64,000 nucleotides of DNA from Paludibacter sp. UBA6032 (GTDB taxonomy: Bacteria > Bacteroidota > Bacteroidia > Bacteroidales > Paludibacteraceae), in assembly GCA_002427885.1 (NCBI GenBank), contig DIZI01000009.1, forward strand, positions 65,273 through 129,272. The letters run 5' to 3'. Of the stretch, positions 26,769-35,885 are shown one piece after another; positions within the stretch are counted from its first letter, which is position 1, and every line of letters begins with the position of its first letter. The notes under the pieces were generated by a model, which was not told the origin of the DNA, did not search any database, and worked only from the letters and a program-made list of their open reading frames with translations. Made by a program: the position numbers and the translations under genes.

Positions 26769-29219
26769 TTACTTCTTTCCACTCCGTAACCAGGCCATAA
26801 ACATTTTCACTTCGGTATAAGTCAGAAACGCACTCAGCATTTCAAAAAAAGAACCTGTTTCGGTGCCGCTACGAATTAAATCTGCAGCTTTTTCGCGTTT
26901 TTCGGGAGAAATAAACTCATTGATATCCAATTCTCCTGAAATTACATACCTTTCAAGATGTGTGATAATGGTGGTTTTACTTAAATTCCGGGTAAAGGCA
27001 ATTTCATCGATTGTTTTACCATCGTTGTACATGGCCAGCGACATACGCATGGTTTCACCCACCGGTTTTTTCTCCTTTTTTGCTTTTCCCTTTTCTTTTT
27101 CGTGCATCAACGATTCCAGCTTATTTTCTTTGCAATAAGCCACGATTACATTCAAAAACTCTTTGCCGTATTTCTCCACTTTAGCGGGTCCGAAACCACT
27201 GATCTCCAACAATTCCTTTTCATTCTGTGGCAGATAATCCGACATTTCGTTCAGTGTTTTACTTCCTGCTACCAGGTAGATCGGTAAGTCATTTGGTTCA
27301 CAAAGTTTGTTGCGAAGAATCAGCAATTCGTAATACAACTTCGGTTGTCGCGTGGTCAATGGTTTATTTGAACTTGTTTTGGCATAAGCATTTACACTAA
27401 AATCAGGAAGGATAAACGAGTTCTTCAGCAGAAAGAAATCTTCCACTCCGAATTTGTTCTTTAAACTCTTCATCAGGAAGCTTTTCTGAGCTACGTTCGA
27501 GAAAATCATTCGTATCACATCATTATAATCCGAAGCGTTTTGTCTGCTGTCCGTGGTTGCGGGCGATTGACGCAACGTTTCCATAAGATGATTCATTTTT
27601 ACATTGAAAAAATCACTGGCTGCCGAAATCCTTTCCTGTAAATGTTCTTCCGAAACAGGACTGTTTTCCAGAATACCCTGTAATTGATGTTGAAATTTGG
27701 TTGCTACTTCCTGTAAGGCCTGAGTTTGTCGAAGCACATCATTCAAAAAGGGCAGGGTTTCTTCATTAAATGAACTCTGAACTTCTGTTGTTTCCTTTAT
27801 CAACCTTGAAACCTGTCCCACGGCACTTTTAAAATCGAAGAGCTGCATCAGGATAAAGTTACGATATAGATTTCGTGATACATCCAGTTGTATTTCAAGA
27901 TCTTCAATAGGTAATTTGTTTCGTTCGTGTTCCACTATCTGACGATCATTCTGTATGCTGTTGGGATTGATTTTGCTCAACAGCACCAATCCTTCCAGGG
28001 AACGGCAACGGCTCAATGCAACATAAACCTGTCCGGCAGCAAAAGCCGCTCCGGCATCGATGACTGCTTTATCGAAAGTTAATCCCTGGCTTTTGTGTAT
28101 GGTAATGGCCCACGCCAATCGTAGGGGAAACTGAATAAACCTGCCCAGTTCTTCTTCTTCTATTTGTTTGGTTGTTTGATTGGTAGAGTAACGTATATTT
28201 TCCCATACCGCCTTGCTTAATTCAATGGATTCATCATCGTCCGGGCACTTAATAGTGATCGAATCATCATCAACACTTTCCACCATGCCGATTTTCCCGT
28301 TAAAGAATCGTCGGGGTGTTTCAGTATCGTTTTTCAAAAACATCACCTTAGCACCTATTTTCAACAGCAGTTCCTTTTCAGTAGGATAACTCTTTTCGGG
28401 ATATTCGCCCTGAATTTCAGCCTCGAAGGTATAGGTTCTTCCTTTTACCTTCGCCAGTTCTTCGGCATTGATCTGATCGGCTTTGTAGTTATGTGTGGTA
28501 AGGGTAATATAGGTATCGTCGCGTGGTGGTACAAAGAGTGGATTGTAGCGGCTTTGCAACAAAGTCAGTCCTTCATTGGAAAGACAATTATTCCTGACCT
28601 CATTCAGCAAGCGGATAAAATCTGCATTCGTCTGACGGAATATCTTATCCAGTTCGATATAAACAGGTTGTTGTTGCAAAATAGCCTGACTGTGGAAAAA
28701 ATACGGGCTGGAATAATACTGCGACAACAAACGCCATTCATCATCCGTTGCTACCGGCGAGAGTTGAAACATATCACCGATAAATATGACCTGAACGCCT
28801 CCGAAAGGTTCATTGTTCCGGTAACGTACATGTCTTAAGATTGTATCTACCGCATCAAGAACATCGGCACGTACCATACTTATCTCGTCAATCACCAGCA
28901 ATTCAAGTTCCTGCAACACCTTGCGTCTGTTGCCCTGCATTTTCATTTTTTCTATCAGATTTCTCCTTCCTTCAACGGTTGGGATAAAAGGATTGAAAGG
29001 CAACTGGAAAAAAGAATGCATGGTTGTTCCTCCGGCATTTATCGCTGCCACTCCGGTTGGAGCAACAATGGCTATTTGTTTTTTGGTTTCTTTTTTCAAT
29101 TTGCGCAGAAAAGTGGTTTTTCCGGTTCCTGCTTTACCGGTCAGGAAAACAGACCGGTTTGTAAACAAAGCAAAATCGTGTGCAAGTTGATAGTAAGCTG
29201 AAGGAGATTCCATTTCCAT
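26769..29219 (-). CDS. PIF1-like helicase with HRDC and helix-turn-helix C-terminus
   Basis: 816 aa. The N-terminal PIF1-like ATPase has Walker A GKAGTGKT (28-35), Walker B LLVIDEISMV, and motifs QVIFIGDMFQLSPV and ELDKIFRQ. The C-terminal motor has LAWAITIHKSQGLTFDKAVI and QVYVALSRCRSLEGLV. After the motor come an HRDC domain (about 640-705; LLILRNKLCEPNDLPIYLV, ISGFGPAKVEKYG) and an HTH_40-type domain (about 725-790; TIDEIAFTRNLSKTTIITHL). This is the common Bacteroidetes 'helix-turn-helix/AAA helicase' arrangement; it should unwind DNA, perhaps at G4 or repair intermediates. It is monocistronic with its own -7 box. Confidence 0.92.
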   Translation of the reverse strand: MEMESPSAYYQLAHDFALFTNRSVFLTGKAGTGKTTFLRKLKKETKKQIAIVAPTGVAAINAGGTTMHSFFQLPFNPFIPTVEGRRNLIEKMKMQGNRRKVLQELELLVIDEISMVRADVLDAVDTILRHVRYRNNEPFGGVQVIFIGDMFQLSPVATDDEWRLLSQYYSSPYFFHSQAILQQQPVYIELDKIFRQTNADFIRLLNEVRNNCLSNEGLTLLQSRYNPLFVPPRDDTYITLTTHNYKADQINAEELAKVKGRTYTFEAEIQGEYPEKSYPTEKELLLKIGAKVMFLKNDTETPRRFFNGKIGMVESVDDDSITIKCPDDDESIELSKAVWENIRYSTNQTTKQIEEEELGRFIQFPLRLAWAITIHKSQGLTFDKAVIDAGAAFAAGQVYVALSRCRSLEGLVLLSKINPNSIQNDRQIVEHERNKLPIEDLEIQLDVSRNLYRNFILMQLFDFKSAVGQVSRLIKETTEVQSSFNEETLPFLNDVLRQTQALQEVATKFQHQLQGILENSPVSEEHLQERISAASDFFNVKMNHLMETLRQSPATTDSRQNASDYNDVIRMIFSNVAQKSFLMKSLKNKFGVEDFFLLKNSFILPDFSVNAYAKTSSNKPLTTRQPKLYYELLILRNKLCEPNDLPIYLVAGSKTLNEMSDYLPQNEKELLEISGFGPAKVEKYGKEFLNVIVAYCKENKLESLMHEKEKGKAKKEKKPVGETMRMSLAMYNDGKTIDEIAFTRNLSKTTIITHLERYVISGELDINEFISPEKREKAADLIRSGTETGSFFEMLSAFLTYTEVKMFMAWLRSGKK

Positions 29220-29247
29220 AAGAAATTAGCTTTTAGTTTGGGTTTTG

Positions 29248-29255
29248 CAAAATTA
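29248..29255 (-). promoter_or_regulatory. -7 box (TAATTTTG) for the PIF1-like helicase
   Basis: The minus strand reads TAATTTTG 29 bp before the start codon, matching TAnnTTTG; no good -33 box is seen. Confidence 0.5.
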
Positions 29256-29506
29256 GCTAAAACAATTAATAATGAAAAGTTTTTCAGACACAATCTTGGA
29301 TCCGAACCGTGGCGTAAAAGTGGGAGAAAAGGTACTCTGATAGCACTGTTAACTCCATATCTATAGTAATACCCCAATTTCTAACTGCAACTCAGGATGT
29401 AATACAATTATGACTTTATGCCCGGTCCCGTCTTACAGGACAGGCAGCACCGACAGTATAAAGCCTATGTATTAGCCTGGCCTTCATATCTTGTTGATAT
29501 TTACAG

Positions 29507-30781
29507 TTATCGTTTTGTTACTAAAATCTTATCAATACGTTGTCCGTCTTTATCAATAATTTCCAGTCGATATGAATCCATATTGAGTTTATCGCCAATA
29601 TTTGGTAAATTGTTGAATTTGTGAATAAAGAATCCCGCAATGGTAACAAAACTCCCGTTGATTTCTTCTTCCAACTCAATATCAAAGTAATGCAGAAATT
29701 CGGTGAATGAATATTGACCATCAACAAACCAACTGTTTTCATCGCGTGGCGTAATTTCATATTCATTTTGGTTATGTTCTGTCACATCACCTATAAGCGC
29801 ATCCACCACATCATCCATAGTTACAATTCCTTTTGTGGAGCCGTATTCATCTACCACAATGGCATAATGTATTCTTTCTGTTTTGAATTTTTCCAATAAG
29901 CTGTATGCAAAAGTACTTTCAGTCAGATACAAAGGTTCTTTTACATAGTCCCGAAGATTAAAGTTCTCATCAATCGAGGGCGTAAATAAATCTTTGAGCA
30001 ACACAATTCCTATCACTTTATCAATATCATTTTCGCTGCAAACGGGATATGCCGAATGTTTTTCATCTGTGATTTTTTGTCGGATAGTTTGCAAGTCGTC
30101 TGTTTCGATGAAGAATACTATATCATTTTTATGAGTGAATAACGAGTTTACTTTTTTGTCGCCAAATTCGAAAACACGTTCAACAATATCCTGTTCAATA
30201 TCCTGAATTTCTCCACCTTCGGCACTTTCTTTAATAATATATTTTATTTCTTCTTCAGATATTTTGCTGTCCATTGTATTTTTTATCCCAAATATCTTAA
30301 CAATCAAATCATTGGAGGTAGTCAGCAGCCACACAAAAGGGGAAGTAATAATAGAAAGAATCTTCATGGGTTTTGCCAGAATAATGGCAATACCCTCGGG
30401 AAAAGTAAGTCCTAAACGTTTGGGAAACAGTTCACCAAGTACAATAGAGAAATAGGTAATCGAAATTACAATTATACCCACAGCAATATCATGTGAATAT
30501 GGATTGAATAACCCAAACTGAGTTAGAAATAGCTCTACATTTCGTGTTAAATTTTCGCCACTGTACACACCAAGAAATATCCCTATAAGTGTAATGCCTA
30601 TCTGAACCGTAGACAAAAATTTTGTGGGATTTTCAGCAAGTTCTAAAGCTGTCCTGGCGCCTTTGCTTCCTTTCTTCTTTGCACTTTCAAGTTTAAATTT
30701 TCGTGAAGAGACCAATGACATTTCCGACATGGAAAATACACCGTTTAGAAGTATAAGACCAATGATAATAATTATTTCCAA
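29507..30781 (-). CDS. CNNM/CorC (hemolysin-type) transport-associated membrane protein
   Basis: 424 aa. The CNNM (DUF21) domain with three to four helices covers about 1-190 (LILLNGVFSMSEMSLVSSRKFKLE, TVQIGITLIGIFLGVYSGE, VVISITYFSIVLGELFPKRLGL). Two CBS motifs follow (about 200-330; FEFGDKKVNSLFTHKNDIV, IHYAIVVDEYGSTKGIVTMDDVVDALIGD), and a CorC_HlyC/TerC-associated C-terminal domain (about 345-420). Family members are linked to Mg2+/Co2+ efflux; despite the hemolysin label, no toxin role is implied. Monocistronic with a TAAATTTG -7 box at 30829-30836. Confidence 0.92.
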   Translation of the reverse strand: MEIIIIIGLILLNGVFSMSEMSLVSSRKFKLESAKKKGSKGARTALELAENPTKFLSTVQIGITLIGIFLGVYSGENLTRNVELFLTQFGLFNPYSHDIAVGIIVISITYFSIVLGELFPKRLGLTFPEGIAIILAKPMKILSIITSPFVWLLTTSNDLIVKIFGIKNTMDSKISEEEIKYIIKESAEGGEIQDIEQDIVERVFEFGDKKVNSLFTHKNDIVFFIETDDLQTIRQKITDEKHSAYPVCSENDIDKVIGIVLLKDLFTPSIDENFNLRDYVKEPLYLTESTFAYSLLEKFKTERIHYAIVVDEYGSTKGIVTMDDVVDALIGDVTEHNQNEYEITPRDENSWFVDGQYSFTEFLHYFDIELEEEINGSFVTIAGFFIHKFNNLPNIGDKLNMDSYRLEIIDKDGQRIDKILVTKR

Positions 30782-30828
30782 AATATAAGTGAGTTAAAAT
30801 AGATATGAATAATGAGAATGTTTCGCTA

Positions 30829-30836
30829 CAAATTTA
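30829..30836 (-). promoter_or_regulatory. -7 box (TAAATTTG) for the CNNM/CorC gene
   Basis: The minus strand reads TAAATTTG 48 bp before the start codon. Confidence 0.45.
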
Positions 30837-30859
30837 GTGATTATTTTTTTCTTGTTGCT

Positions 30860-31081
30860 TGTAATATAATTATTCTTTTCAGGGAGTTTGATTACGTCGA
30901 TTTCCAAATCACCCCAAGCCTCTCACAACTTGTTCAGCCATTCGCGGGAGAACCCCCCCGATAAATATCGAAAACTTCTGGTACATACACTCGTAATTAC
31001 ATATCCCAACAACCGCACAACCATTTTCTCTTTTATGAACATATCTGGAAGGACGGGTCGTGCCGACCATACGAAGTCCTT
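30860..31081. other. Structured spacer at the left end of the accessory gene region
   Basis: No gene is supported here. The segment has GC-richer patches unlike the flanking AT-rich DNA and ends with a block (31036-31063: ACATATCTGGAAGGACGGG) that resembles blocks at 32842 and 33709 next to the following small genes. It marks the boundary between core genes and the accessory run. Confidence 0.4.
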
Positions 31082-31813
31082 CTATGTATTCGTGGCAGTG
31101 ATTATTTCTTTGGATTTTGTATCGAAAATAATTAAACCTTCTTCTTTGTCTCCAAGTTGCCCAATTAATTCTCCTTTCTCATTCCAAACCGATGATTTTC
31201 CTGCACATTCATATCCTCCTGATTTTCCAACATAATTTGCCATAAATGTTAGCATATTTTTATTCTTAGCTATATCAGCTAGTTTTTTTAGTTCAGTATC
31301 AATTCCTCCAATTGAACTTAATACACTTGCTATATAAATTGTTGCATTATGTTGGCTTGCATACTCGCAATGTGCCTTATTAGACGTTTCATAACAAATT
31401 GCAGGGGATATAACTTCTGTTTCTATATTAAGAACCAATGGATTTTTGCCTGCTGTAAAAATCGATTTTTCTGGTGGATATAAATACTGTTTTGAATAGG
31501 TTATTCGCTCCTTATAAGGTTGAAAAATAATCATACTGACAAATATATCCTTTTCTTTTCTTGTTGGCAATCCAACTCCAATTGTGATTCTGTTCTTATC
31601 GCTTAGGCTTTGCATCTCATCCAATCTTGTATCATCTTGATTGGTAGCAAGACTCTCTGCTAAATCAGGTTCGTAACCAGATAATGACAACTCAGGAAAA
31701 ACCACCATATCCGCTTTATTCTGAATTGCTTGTTTTATCCATTTAAAATGATTTTCTATATTTTTCTCAATATCTCCTTTTATTGCCTCTATTTGTGCTA
31801 TTGCTATTCTCAT
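31082..31813 (-). CDS. Carbon-nitrogen hydrolase (nitrilase superfamily)
   Basis: 243 aa. The catalytic triad is complete: E41 (VVFPELSLSGYEP), K108 (TYSKQYLYPPEK) and C140 (ISPAICYETSN). The rest fits a compact nitrilase-superfamily amidase of the C-N hydrolase type, with the final NYVGKSGGYECAGKSSVW block. The substrate (amide, carbamoyl or nitrile) is not known. It is the first of a set of small leftward genes with structured spacers and unrelated functions, so acquisition by transfer is likely. Confidence 0.87.
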   Translation of the reverse strand: MRIAIAQIEAIKGDIEKNIENHFKWIKQAIQNKADMVVFPELSLSGYEPDLAESLATNQDDTRLDEMQSLSDKNRITIGVGLPTRKEKDIFVSMIIFQPYKERITYSKQYLYPPEKSIFTAGKNPLVLNIETEVISPAICYETSNKAHCEYASQHNATIYIASVLSSIGGIDTELKKLADIAKNKNMLTFMANYVGKSGGYECAGKSSVWNEKGELIGQLGDKEEGLIIFDTKSKEIITATNT

Positions 31814-31960
31814 ACTATTAGATATTTAAATTTCCACTCTTCCCCTTGTTTGTTCCCGATAGCCCCAATAGCTATCGGGGGGACTGCTAAGTACAGAGCT
31901 TGCCCCGTTCTATCGGGGTCAACCAGCAGGTGAGCCGGCTTGTGTTAGGCGGTCGTTTTT
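31814..31960. repeat. Structured spacer with GATAGCTATC variant and GTGTTAGGC end
   Basis: Contains TTGTTTGTTCCCGATAGCC, a degenerate copy of the dispersed palindrome (arms CCCGATA...TATCGGGG), a second stem CCCCGTTCTATCGGGG, and then GGCTTGTGTTAGGCGGTCG. The TTGTTTGTTCCCGATA block recurs in the next spacer at about 32793-32808, and the GTGTTAGG block at about 32711-32718. Confidence 0.55.
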
Positions 31961-32659
31961 TTATTCGTTGTCGTATTCGTAAATATAATATTCTTTAGAT
32001 TTGTCTGGGAATAAAACTGTTTCTTTTGTTGGTCTATTATTTTTGTCAATAATGTAACTGGATTCTACTAAACCAATTCCATCAAATTCAGAGTTTACTT
32101 CATTTTGTTCTAAGAGCAAATTACCCTTTGAATCATATTCATACATGTTTTTTTGAAACCAAGTGCCATCATCTAAATATTGTATTTCTGAAATTATCTT
32201 GTTTTTGTAGTTATATTTGAGCGAATCAATAGAATAAAGTTCTCCGTTAGAATAATTTTCAATAACTTCTAAATTGTCAGTAAACTTATGTTTTGTCGCA
32301 GATTCAAGTTTTTCGTCTCTGTCAAAGCATTTTGTTTCTGTTAGTTTGTTGTCTTTTCCGTAAATAAGGATAGTCTTAGTCGATAATTTTCTATTTGAAT
32401 ATCTGAATTCCTTTATTTTTAGATTTCCTTCAAATTCATAAGCGAAACTATCTGTCAAAGATATACCATTGTCTAAATACTGAATCCATTTTGTCTGATT
32501 GTTTTGACTGTCAAAACTTTTAAATTCAGACTTGTCAATTTTCTTTCCTTTTGAATCTGCATGCCACTTCGTATATGAATATTTCCGTTGTGAATTCGCA
32601 TGATTACAAGAAATCAATACACTGAATAAAAGTGTCAAAATTAGTTTGAAGTTTCTCAT
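31961..32659 (-). CDS. Hypothetical lipoprotein with MORN-like/Rhs-like strand repeats
   Basis: 232 aa. It begins with a lipoprotein signal (FKLILTLLFSVLISC, lipidated cysteine at 18). The mature part is a series of short strand repeats of the type 'Y.YD..G.L..E' (KYSYTKWHADSKGKKI, YEFEGNLKIKEFRY, YEYDSKGNLLLEQNEV), as seen in small RHS/YD-like or toxin-repeat-type envelope proteins. The protein is probably at the cell envelope; the function is unknown. Confidence 0.6.
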   Translation of the reverse strand: MRNFKLILTLLFSVLISCNHANSQRKYSYTKWHADSKGKKIDKSEFKSFDSQNNQTKWIQYLDNGISLTDSFAYEFEGNLKIKEFRYSNRKLSTKTILIYGKDNKLTETKCFDRDEKLESATKHKFTDNLEVIENYSNGELYSIDSLKYNYKNKIISEIQYLDDGTWFQKNMYEYDSKGNLLLEQNEVNSEFDGIGLVESSYIIDKNNRPTKETVLFPDKSKEYYIYEYDNE

Positions 32660-32946
32660 TGTCTATATCTTATTTTTTTCTAAAATGCCGCCTAACGACC
32701 GAGGCGTGTGTTAGGGGCATACCCTTTTTTATTTATTGTCTGTAAAATATACATTGTTCCAATTCATTAAACACCAACAGCACTCTCTCCCTCGTTTGTT
32801 CCCGATAACTATTCCGGACTCATCCACCAGGATCAAACTTTACTCATTTAATAAGTATATCCGCGAGGACAGGACAGACTAAGCCAAACATTTACACACT
32901 ACGCTCAACAGAGATGAGTTGACTTTGACACATCCTTTCACTTGCT
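32660..32946. repeat. Structured spacer with attC-like CCTAAC/GTTAGG inverted repeat
   Basis: Near 32689-32722 the sequence CGCCTAACGACCGAGGCGTG followed by TGTTAGGGGC contains a CCTAAC/GTTAGG pair separated by a short spacer. It resembles the outer (R) boxes of integron attC sites but is far shorter. The TTGTTTGTTCCCGATA-like block follows at about 32793, and AAGTATATCCGCGAGGACAG at about 32842. Confidence 0.5.
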
Positions 32947-33585
32947 TTATACTTTCAGAATCTCTATTATTGATTTTCTGTACTTATCCCATTCCTTGTA
33001 TTTTAAATGATATGATACTTTGTAATTTGGATTTTTTCCTCTGTAAAGAGCTATCAACGGACGACCCAATTTATTTTTATCTGCAGGAATAGGAATTTCC
33101 CTTTTACATTCATAAATTTCTGGAGCAGTGTATTTTGAAGTTTTTTTATCACCCAATACTTCCAACAATAGTTGAGATGTCAACAATACAGGTATCTTTG
33201 GGTCAAAAACAGATAATTCTTCTTTCATACGCTCCACCCAAAACTCCTCCGCTACTTTTTTCCAAATTTTATTTACGCCTGTTTCCAAATCAAAATAATT
33301 TCTACAAAGATTTTGCGTGTAAACAGTTTCCCATTTCAAATCTATTGCTTTTAATTGCTCCATATGCATTTTAATAAACTGTTTAAATTCATTTCCGGCA
33401 TAATTATGAGCAAATACATAAGGGAAATGTATATTGTACTTCAGATTGGTGGGGTCACAGCCCAAATAAATGGCTTGTACTGCTTCAATACCACCGGGAC
33501 AATAGGCTTTCGGTAAATCATTCGTTACTACTATTTGTTCACCGTAAGTTTCGCGAAGTTGGTTGATAAGCTCCTGGTCATTCAT
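32947..33585 (-). CDS. Uracil-DNA-glycosylase-superfamily-like protein (tentative)
   Basis: 212 aa, cytoplasmic. The segment VQAIYLGCDPTN near residue 37-48 resembles motif A of the uracil-DNA glycosylase superfamily (GxDP), and VYTQNLCRNYF falls where the aromatic/asparagine pocket would be. A possible C-terminal motif lies in NPNYKVSYHLKYKEW. The resemblance is by eye only and the family is not certain. It sits as a single-gene unit between structured spacers. Confidence 0.5.
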   Translation of the reverse strand: MNDQELINQLRETYGEQIVVTNDLPKAYCPGGIEAVQAIYLGCDPTNLKYNIHFPYVFAHNYAGNEFKQFIKMHMEQLKAIDLKWETVYTQNLCRNYFDLETGVNKIWKKVAEEFWVERMKEELSVFDPKIPVLLTSQLLLEVLGDKKTSKYTAPEIYECKREIPIPADKNKLGRPLIALYRGKNPNYKVSYHLKYKEWDKYRKSIIEILKV

Positions 33586-33721
33586 AATAGTTTTGTATTA
33601 GGTCTTTATAACTCTCTTTTTATTTAGCCTTGTCTATTTATATCTGTCTGTTATATTCCTTACGGATTACAATTTTTCGCTTTACTCAAGACCGTTGGGT
33701 CACAACTACCAAGCATATCCG
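33586..33721. repeat. Structured spacer ending in the AAGCATATCCGC block
   Basis: 136 bp without a gene. It ends with AAGCATATCCGCTAGGTCG (from about 33709), related to the blocks at 31036 and 32842. The stop codon of the next gene lies inside this block. Confidence 0.4.
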
Positions 33722-34327
33722 CTAGGTCGAGGTTAGTACTTCACGATACTGTTTTTTTCGTTTATCGACTCCATTATCACCCATATTTCTTAATGCAAGG
33801 GGTGAAGGTGAATACAGAATGTGGACTTTATATAGTTTACCATTTATTTTTATTGATTGCTCTTTGGGGTTATTGGATATTTTTGAGTGATAGGTTTTAA
33901 AATAATCATTTACCAGTTTTTTTACAAATTCACTAGTATAAATAAGTGTGTCGATTGATGGAAAATCAATTAATATCTGTCTTAAATCTTTATATTCAAT
34001 TTCTTTTAGTTTATCATCACTTGCCTGATTATTTTCGTGATAACATATTTCAATAATATCAGTTATTCCTATATTTAAACTTTCAAGAAGTTTCTGTCTC
34101 TGTTCATTTGATTTGCTGTTATTTAGATATTCAAATTTTGTTTTAAATACTTCTTCAAGTAATGGCCAGAAATGATTATCTCTACTACCATAATAAAAAT
34201 TCACATCATCCTCTAAAAGGTGATATGGCTCTTTACAAAATCTTGGTGGTGGTATTGTTCCTATAATCAATTTAGTGGAATTAATTGGAATAAATGGTTG
34301 AAAAGGATGCTGTGATTTCATATACAT
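33722..34327 (-). CDS. Uracil-DNA glycosylase family protein
   Basis: 201 aa. KLIIGTIPPPRF corresponds to motif A (GT/GQ.P) and VNFYYGSRDNHFWPLLEEVF is the conserved block of the mismatch/hypoxanthine-DNA glycosylase group (YY...R...FW..L). ILYSPSPLALRNMG supplies the C-terminal PSP motif. It should remove a deaminated base from DNA. Two ATGs lie close together at the start (MYMKSQ); the second is also possible. It is 7 bp from the upstream 109-aa gene, so the two form one unit. Confidence 0.7.
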   Translation of the reverse strand: MYMKSQHPFQPFIPINSTKLIIGTIPPPRFCKEPYHLLEDDVNFYYGSRDNHFWPLLEEVFKTKFEYLNNSKSNEQRQKLLESLNIGITDIIEICYHENNQASDDKLKEIEYKDLRQILIDFPSIDTLIYTSEFVKKLVNDYFKTYHSKISNNPKEQSIKINGKLYKVHILYSPSPLALRNMGDNGVDKRKKQYREVLTST

Positions 34328-34334
34328 ATTGTAT

Positions 34335-34664
34335 TTAATTTATAAATCCTCCATTTTTCTCAATGTATTCGAGTATTAAATGTACTACTGCTTTTACATT
34401 ATTTTCTGGTACAAGAATTTTAAGGTTCTTAAACTCCAGTAAAACATCATTTTCAATTTCGTCCCAATAGAAACTTCCCCCAATACCAATCTTTGAATTC
34501 CATATTTCTGAGAATATGTTATCTATATGCAACCAATTATTTAATGATAAATTAAATTCAATATGTGAATTGACATAATTATAAACTTTGATTGAATCGA
34601 TATTACTTTCGTAAGGATTTTCATCCTCATGAACTTCATTTTTTCTAAAAATATCTATTATCAT
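34335..34664 (-). CDS. Hypothetical small protein (109 aa)
   Basis: 109 aa, acidic, soluble. It opens MIIDIFRKNEVHEDENPYESN and ends with VKAVVHLILEYIEKNGGFIN. I do not recognise it. It lies 7 bp upstream of the uracil-DNA-glycosylase family gene and may be its partner or an immunity-like small protein. Confidence 0.55.
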   Translation of the reverse strand: MIIDIFRKNEVHEDENPYESNIDSIKVYNYVNSHIEFNLSLNNWLHIDNIFSEIWNSKIGIGGSFYWDEIENDVLLEFKNLKILVPENNVKAVVHLILEYIEKNGGFIN

Positions 34665-34798
34665 ATATTAAACTCTAAAACCCACGCTAGTTAAGGTAAC
34701 GACCCATGCAATCCCCGTCCTAACGGAGTTTGACCTGTGCTTCTTTCTTTAATGGCACGGTTTACAAAACCGCGCCTGCTAGGGTTGATTTATTATGC
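34665..34798. repeat. Spacer with CGGTTT/AAACCG hairpin
   Basis: No gene. Contains the hairpin GGCACGGTTTACAAAACCGC (stems CGGTTT/AAACCG inside GGC/GCC), followed by GCCTGCTAGGGTTG. This appears to be a dispersed structured repeat type of Bacteroidota rather than a terminator, as no T-run follows. Confidence 0.45.
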
Positions 34799-35218
34799 TT
34801 AATCATTATTTATTTTTTCAAATGATTTTTTTGAAGTACATTTAAATGCAAATGGACGCGGTGTTTTATCTGCCAAGTGTTTAATTTCTTCCCATCTATT
34901 TATTACTAGCTTAACTAAATCCCAATATAAATATCCGTTTTTTGATGGCGGTTTAATGAAGAAAATGCCTAATCCATGTTCTAAATAAAGTAATCGTTGC
35001 TGTTGATTACTATTTATTCTCAAATCTTGAGTAATTACAATTGCTCCTTCCTGCCCTGCAATTGGAATCCATTCTTCGTCTTTTACTCCTTCTCCAAAGA
35101 AGTCTTTAATAGAAACAATTTCACAACAACACCTTTCTTTATTATTTAATGGCTCTTGCAAATGATGTAAGCCAGGAGCAATTTGAGGAGCAATATTTTC
35201 ATCAATATATACTTTCAT
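34799..35218 (-). CDS. PIN-like ribonuclease toxin (VapC45/DUF5615 type)
   Basis: 139 aa. MKVYIDENIAPQIAPGL puts the first acidic pair (D5, E6) at the N-terminus, D47/E48 follow in VKDEEWIPIAG, and D65 lies in IVITQDLRI. This is the order of acidic residues in the PIN-like fold of the DUF5615/VapC45 group, which differs from classical VapC. It would cleave RNA and arrest growth when not neutralised. It is 16 bp downstream of a DUF433-like antitoxin gene. Confidence 0.72.
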   Translation of the reverse strand: MKVYIDENIAPQIAPGLHHLQEPLNNKERCCCEIVSIKDFFGEGVKDEEWIPIAGQEGAIVITQDLRINSNQQQRLLYLEHGLGIFFIKPPSKNGYLYWDLVKLVINRWEEIKHLADKTPRPFAFKCTSKKSFEKINND

Positions 35219-35234
35219 AATTTTCTGGTTTTAG

Positions 35235-35885
35235 CTAATTAAATAACGATATTGAATCAAATACTTCCTTTTTTGATATTTTATATAATGCAGCTATAAA
35301 TTCTGGAGATTCACCACCTTTATATAAATTATATAATTGTCTAGCTAAAATGTTTGTATTTGGAACTGTCGGTTGACCAAATTGATGTGAGGGATCAATT
35401 ACAACATTGACATTTGAACCTCTTGGCCAGAATCTCTTAGCCAGGAAGTCATCCCCAAATTCGATTCTTGTACAAAATGGTAAAATAACTCCTTGAATAT
35501 TTGTCTGTAAACCTGGTTCTGCATCGATAATAGAATTGTCCTCTTCGAAAAGCACTTTACATCCATCAGTCAAAATTTTTGAACTGGCAAATGGATAAGG
35601 TGTGTTTAATTTTTCTTGAATTACATCATGAGCCATAATGATCTTCTTAACTGAGATGTTTTGATTCCTCAATTGATAGAATGTGTAAAATTCTATTAGG
35701 GTAAGAAAATTTAACGTTTTGTATCGACCATCACCCCAAGAATAAGTTTCATTTTTTGCAGATGTAATCCTTGTATTCCAGATTTCATCTAACCAACGCT
35801 TTACTTTGGGATTTGACAGTCCCAAGAATAAAGAAGTTTCTTGTATTGAAAATACACCAGATCCAAATTGTATACTCATATTCAA
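35235..35885 (-). CDS. DUF433/VapB45-like antitoxin with N-terminal MerR-like HTH
   Basis: 216 aa. The N-terminus GVFSIQETSLFLGLSNPKVKRWLDE is a MerR-like helix-turn-helix, followed by LTLIEFYTFYQLRNQNISVKKI. The C-terminal 60 residues are a DUF433 domain (GQPTVPNTNILARQLYNLYKGGESPEFIAALYKISKKEVFDSI), with the 'G.P.v..T.i.a..l...' pattern. The size, about 216 aa against 139 aa for the toxin, fits the M. tuberculosis VapB45-VapC45 arrangement. It should bind and repress its own promoter and neutralise the PIN-like toxin. Confidence 0.75.
   Translation of the reverse strand: MNMSIQFGSGVFSIQETSLFLGLSNPKVKRWLDEIWNTRITSAKNETYSWGDGRYKTLNFLTLIEFYTFYQLRNQNISVKKIIMAHDVIQEKLNTPYPFASSKILTDGCKVLFEEDNSIIDAEPGLQTNIQGVILPFCTRIEFGDDFLAKRFWPRGSNVNVVIDPSHQFGQPTVPNTNILARQLYNLYKGGESPEFIAALYKISKKEVFDSISLFN

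Noticed and set aside
29280..29500. Fragment of a coding gene downstream of the CNNM gene
   Set aside because: Short frames only, no recognisable protein similarity.
32689..32722. Genuine integron attC site
   Set aside because: The CCTAAC/GTTAGG pair is too close together, the inner boxes are missing, and no integrase is in the window; kept only as a resemblance.
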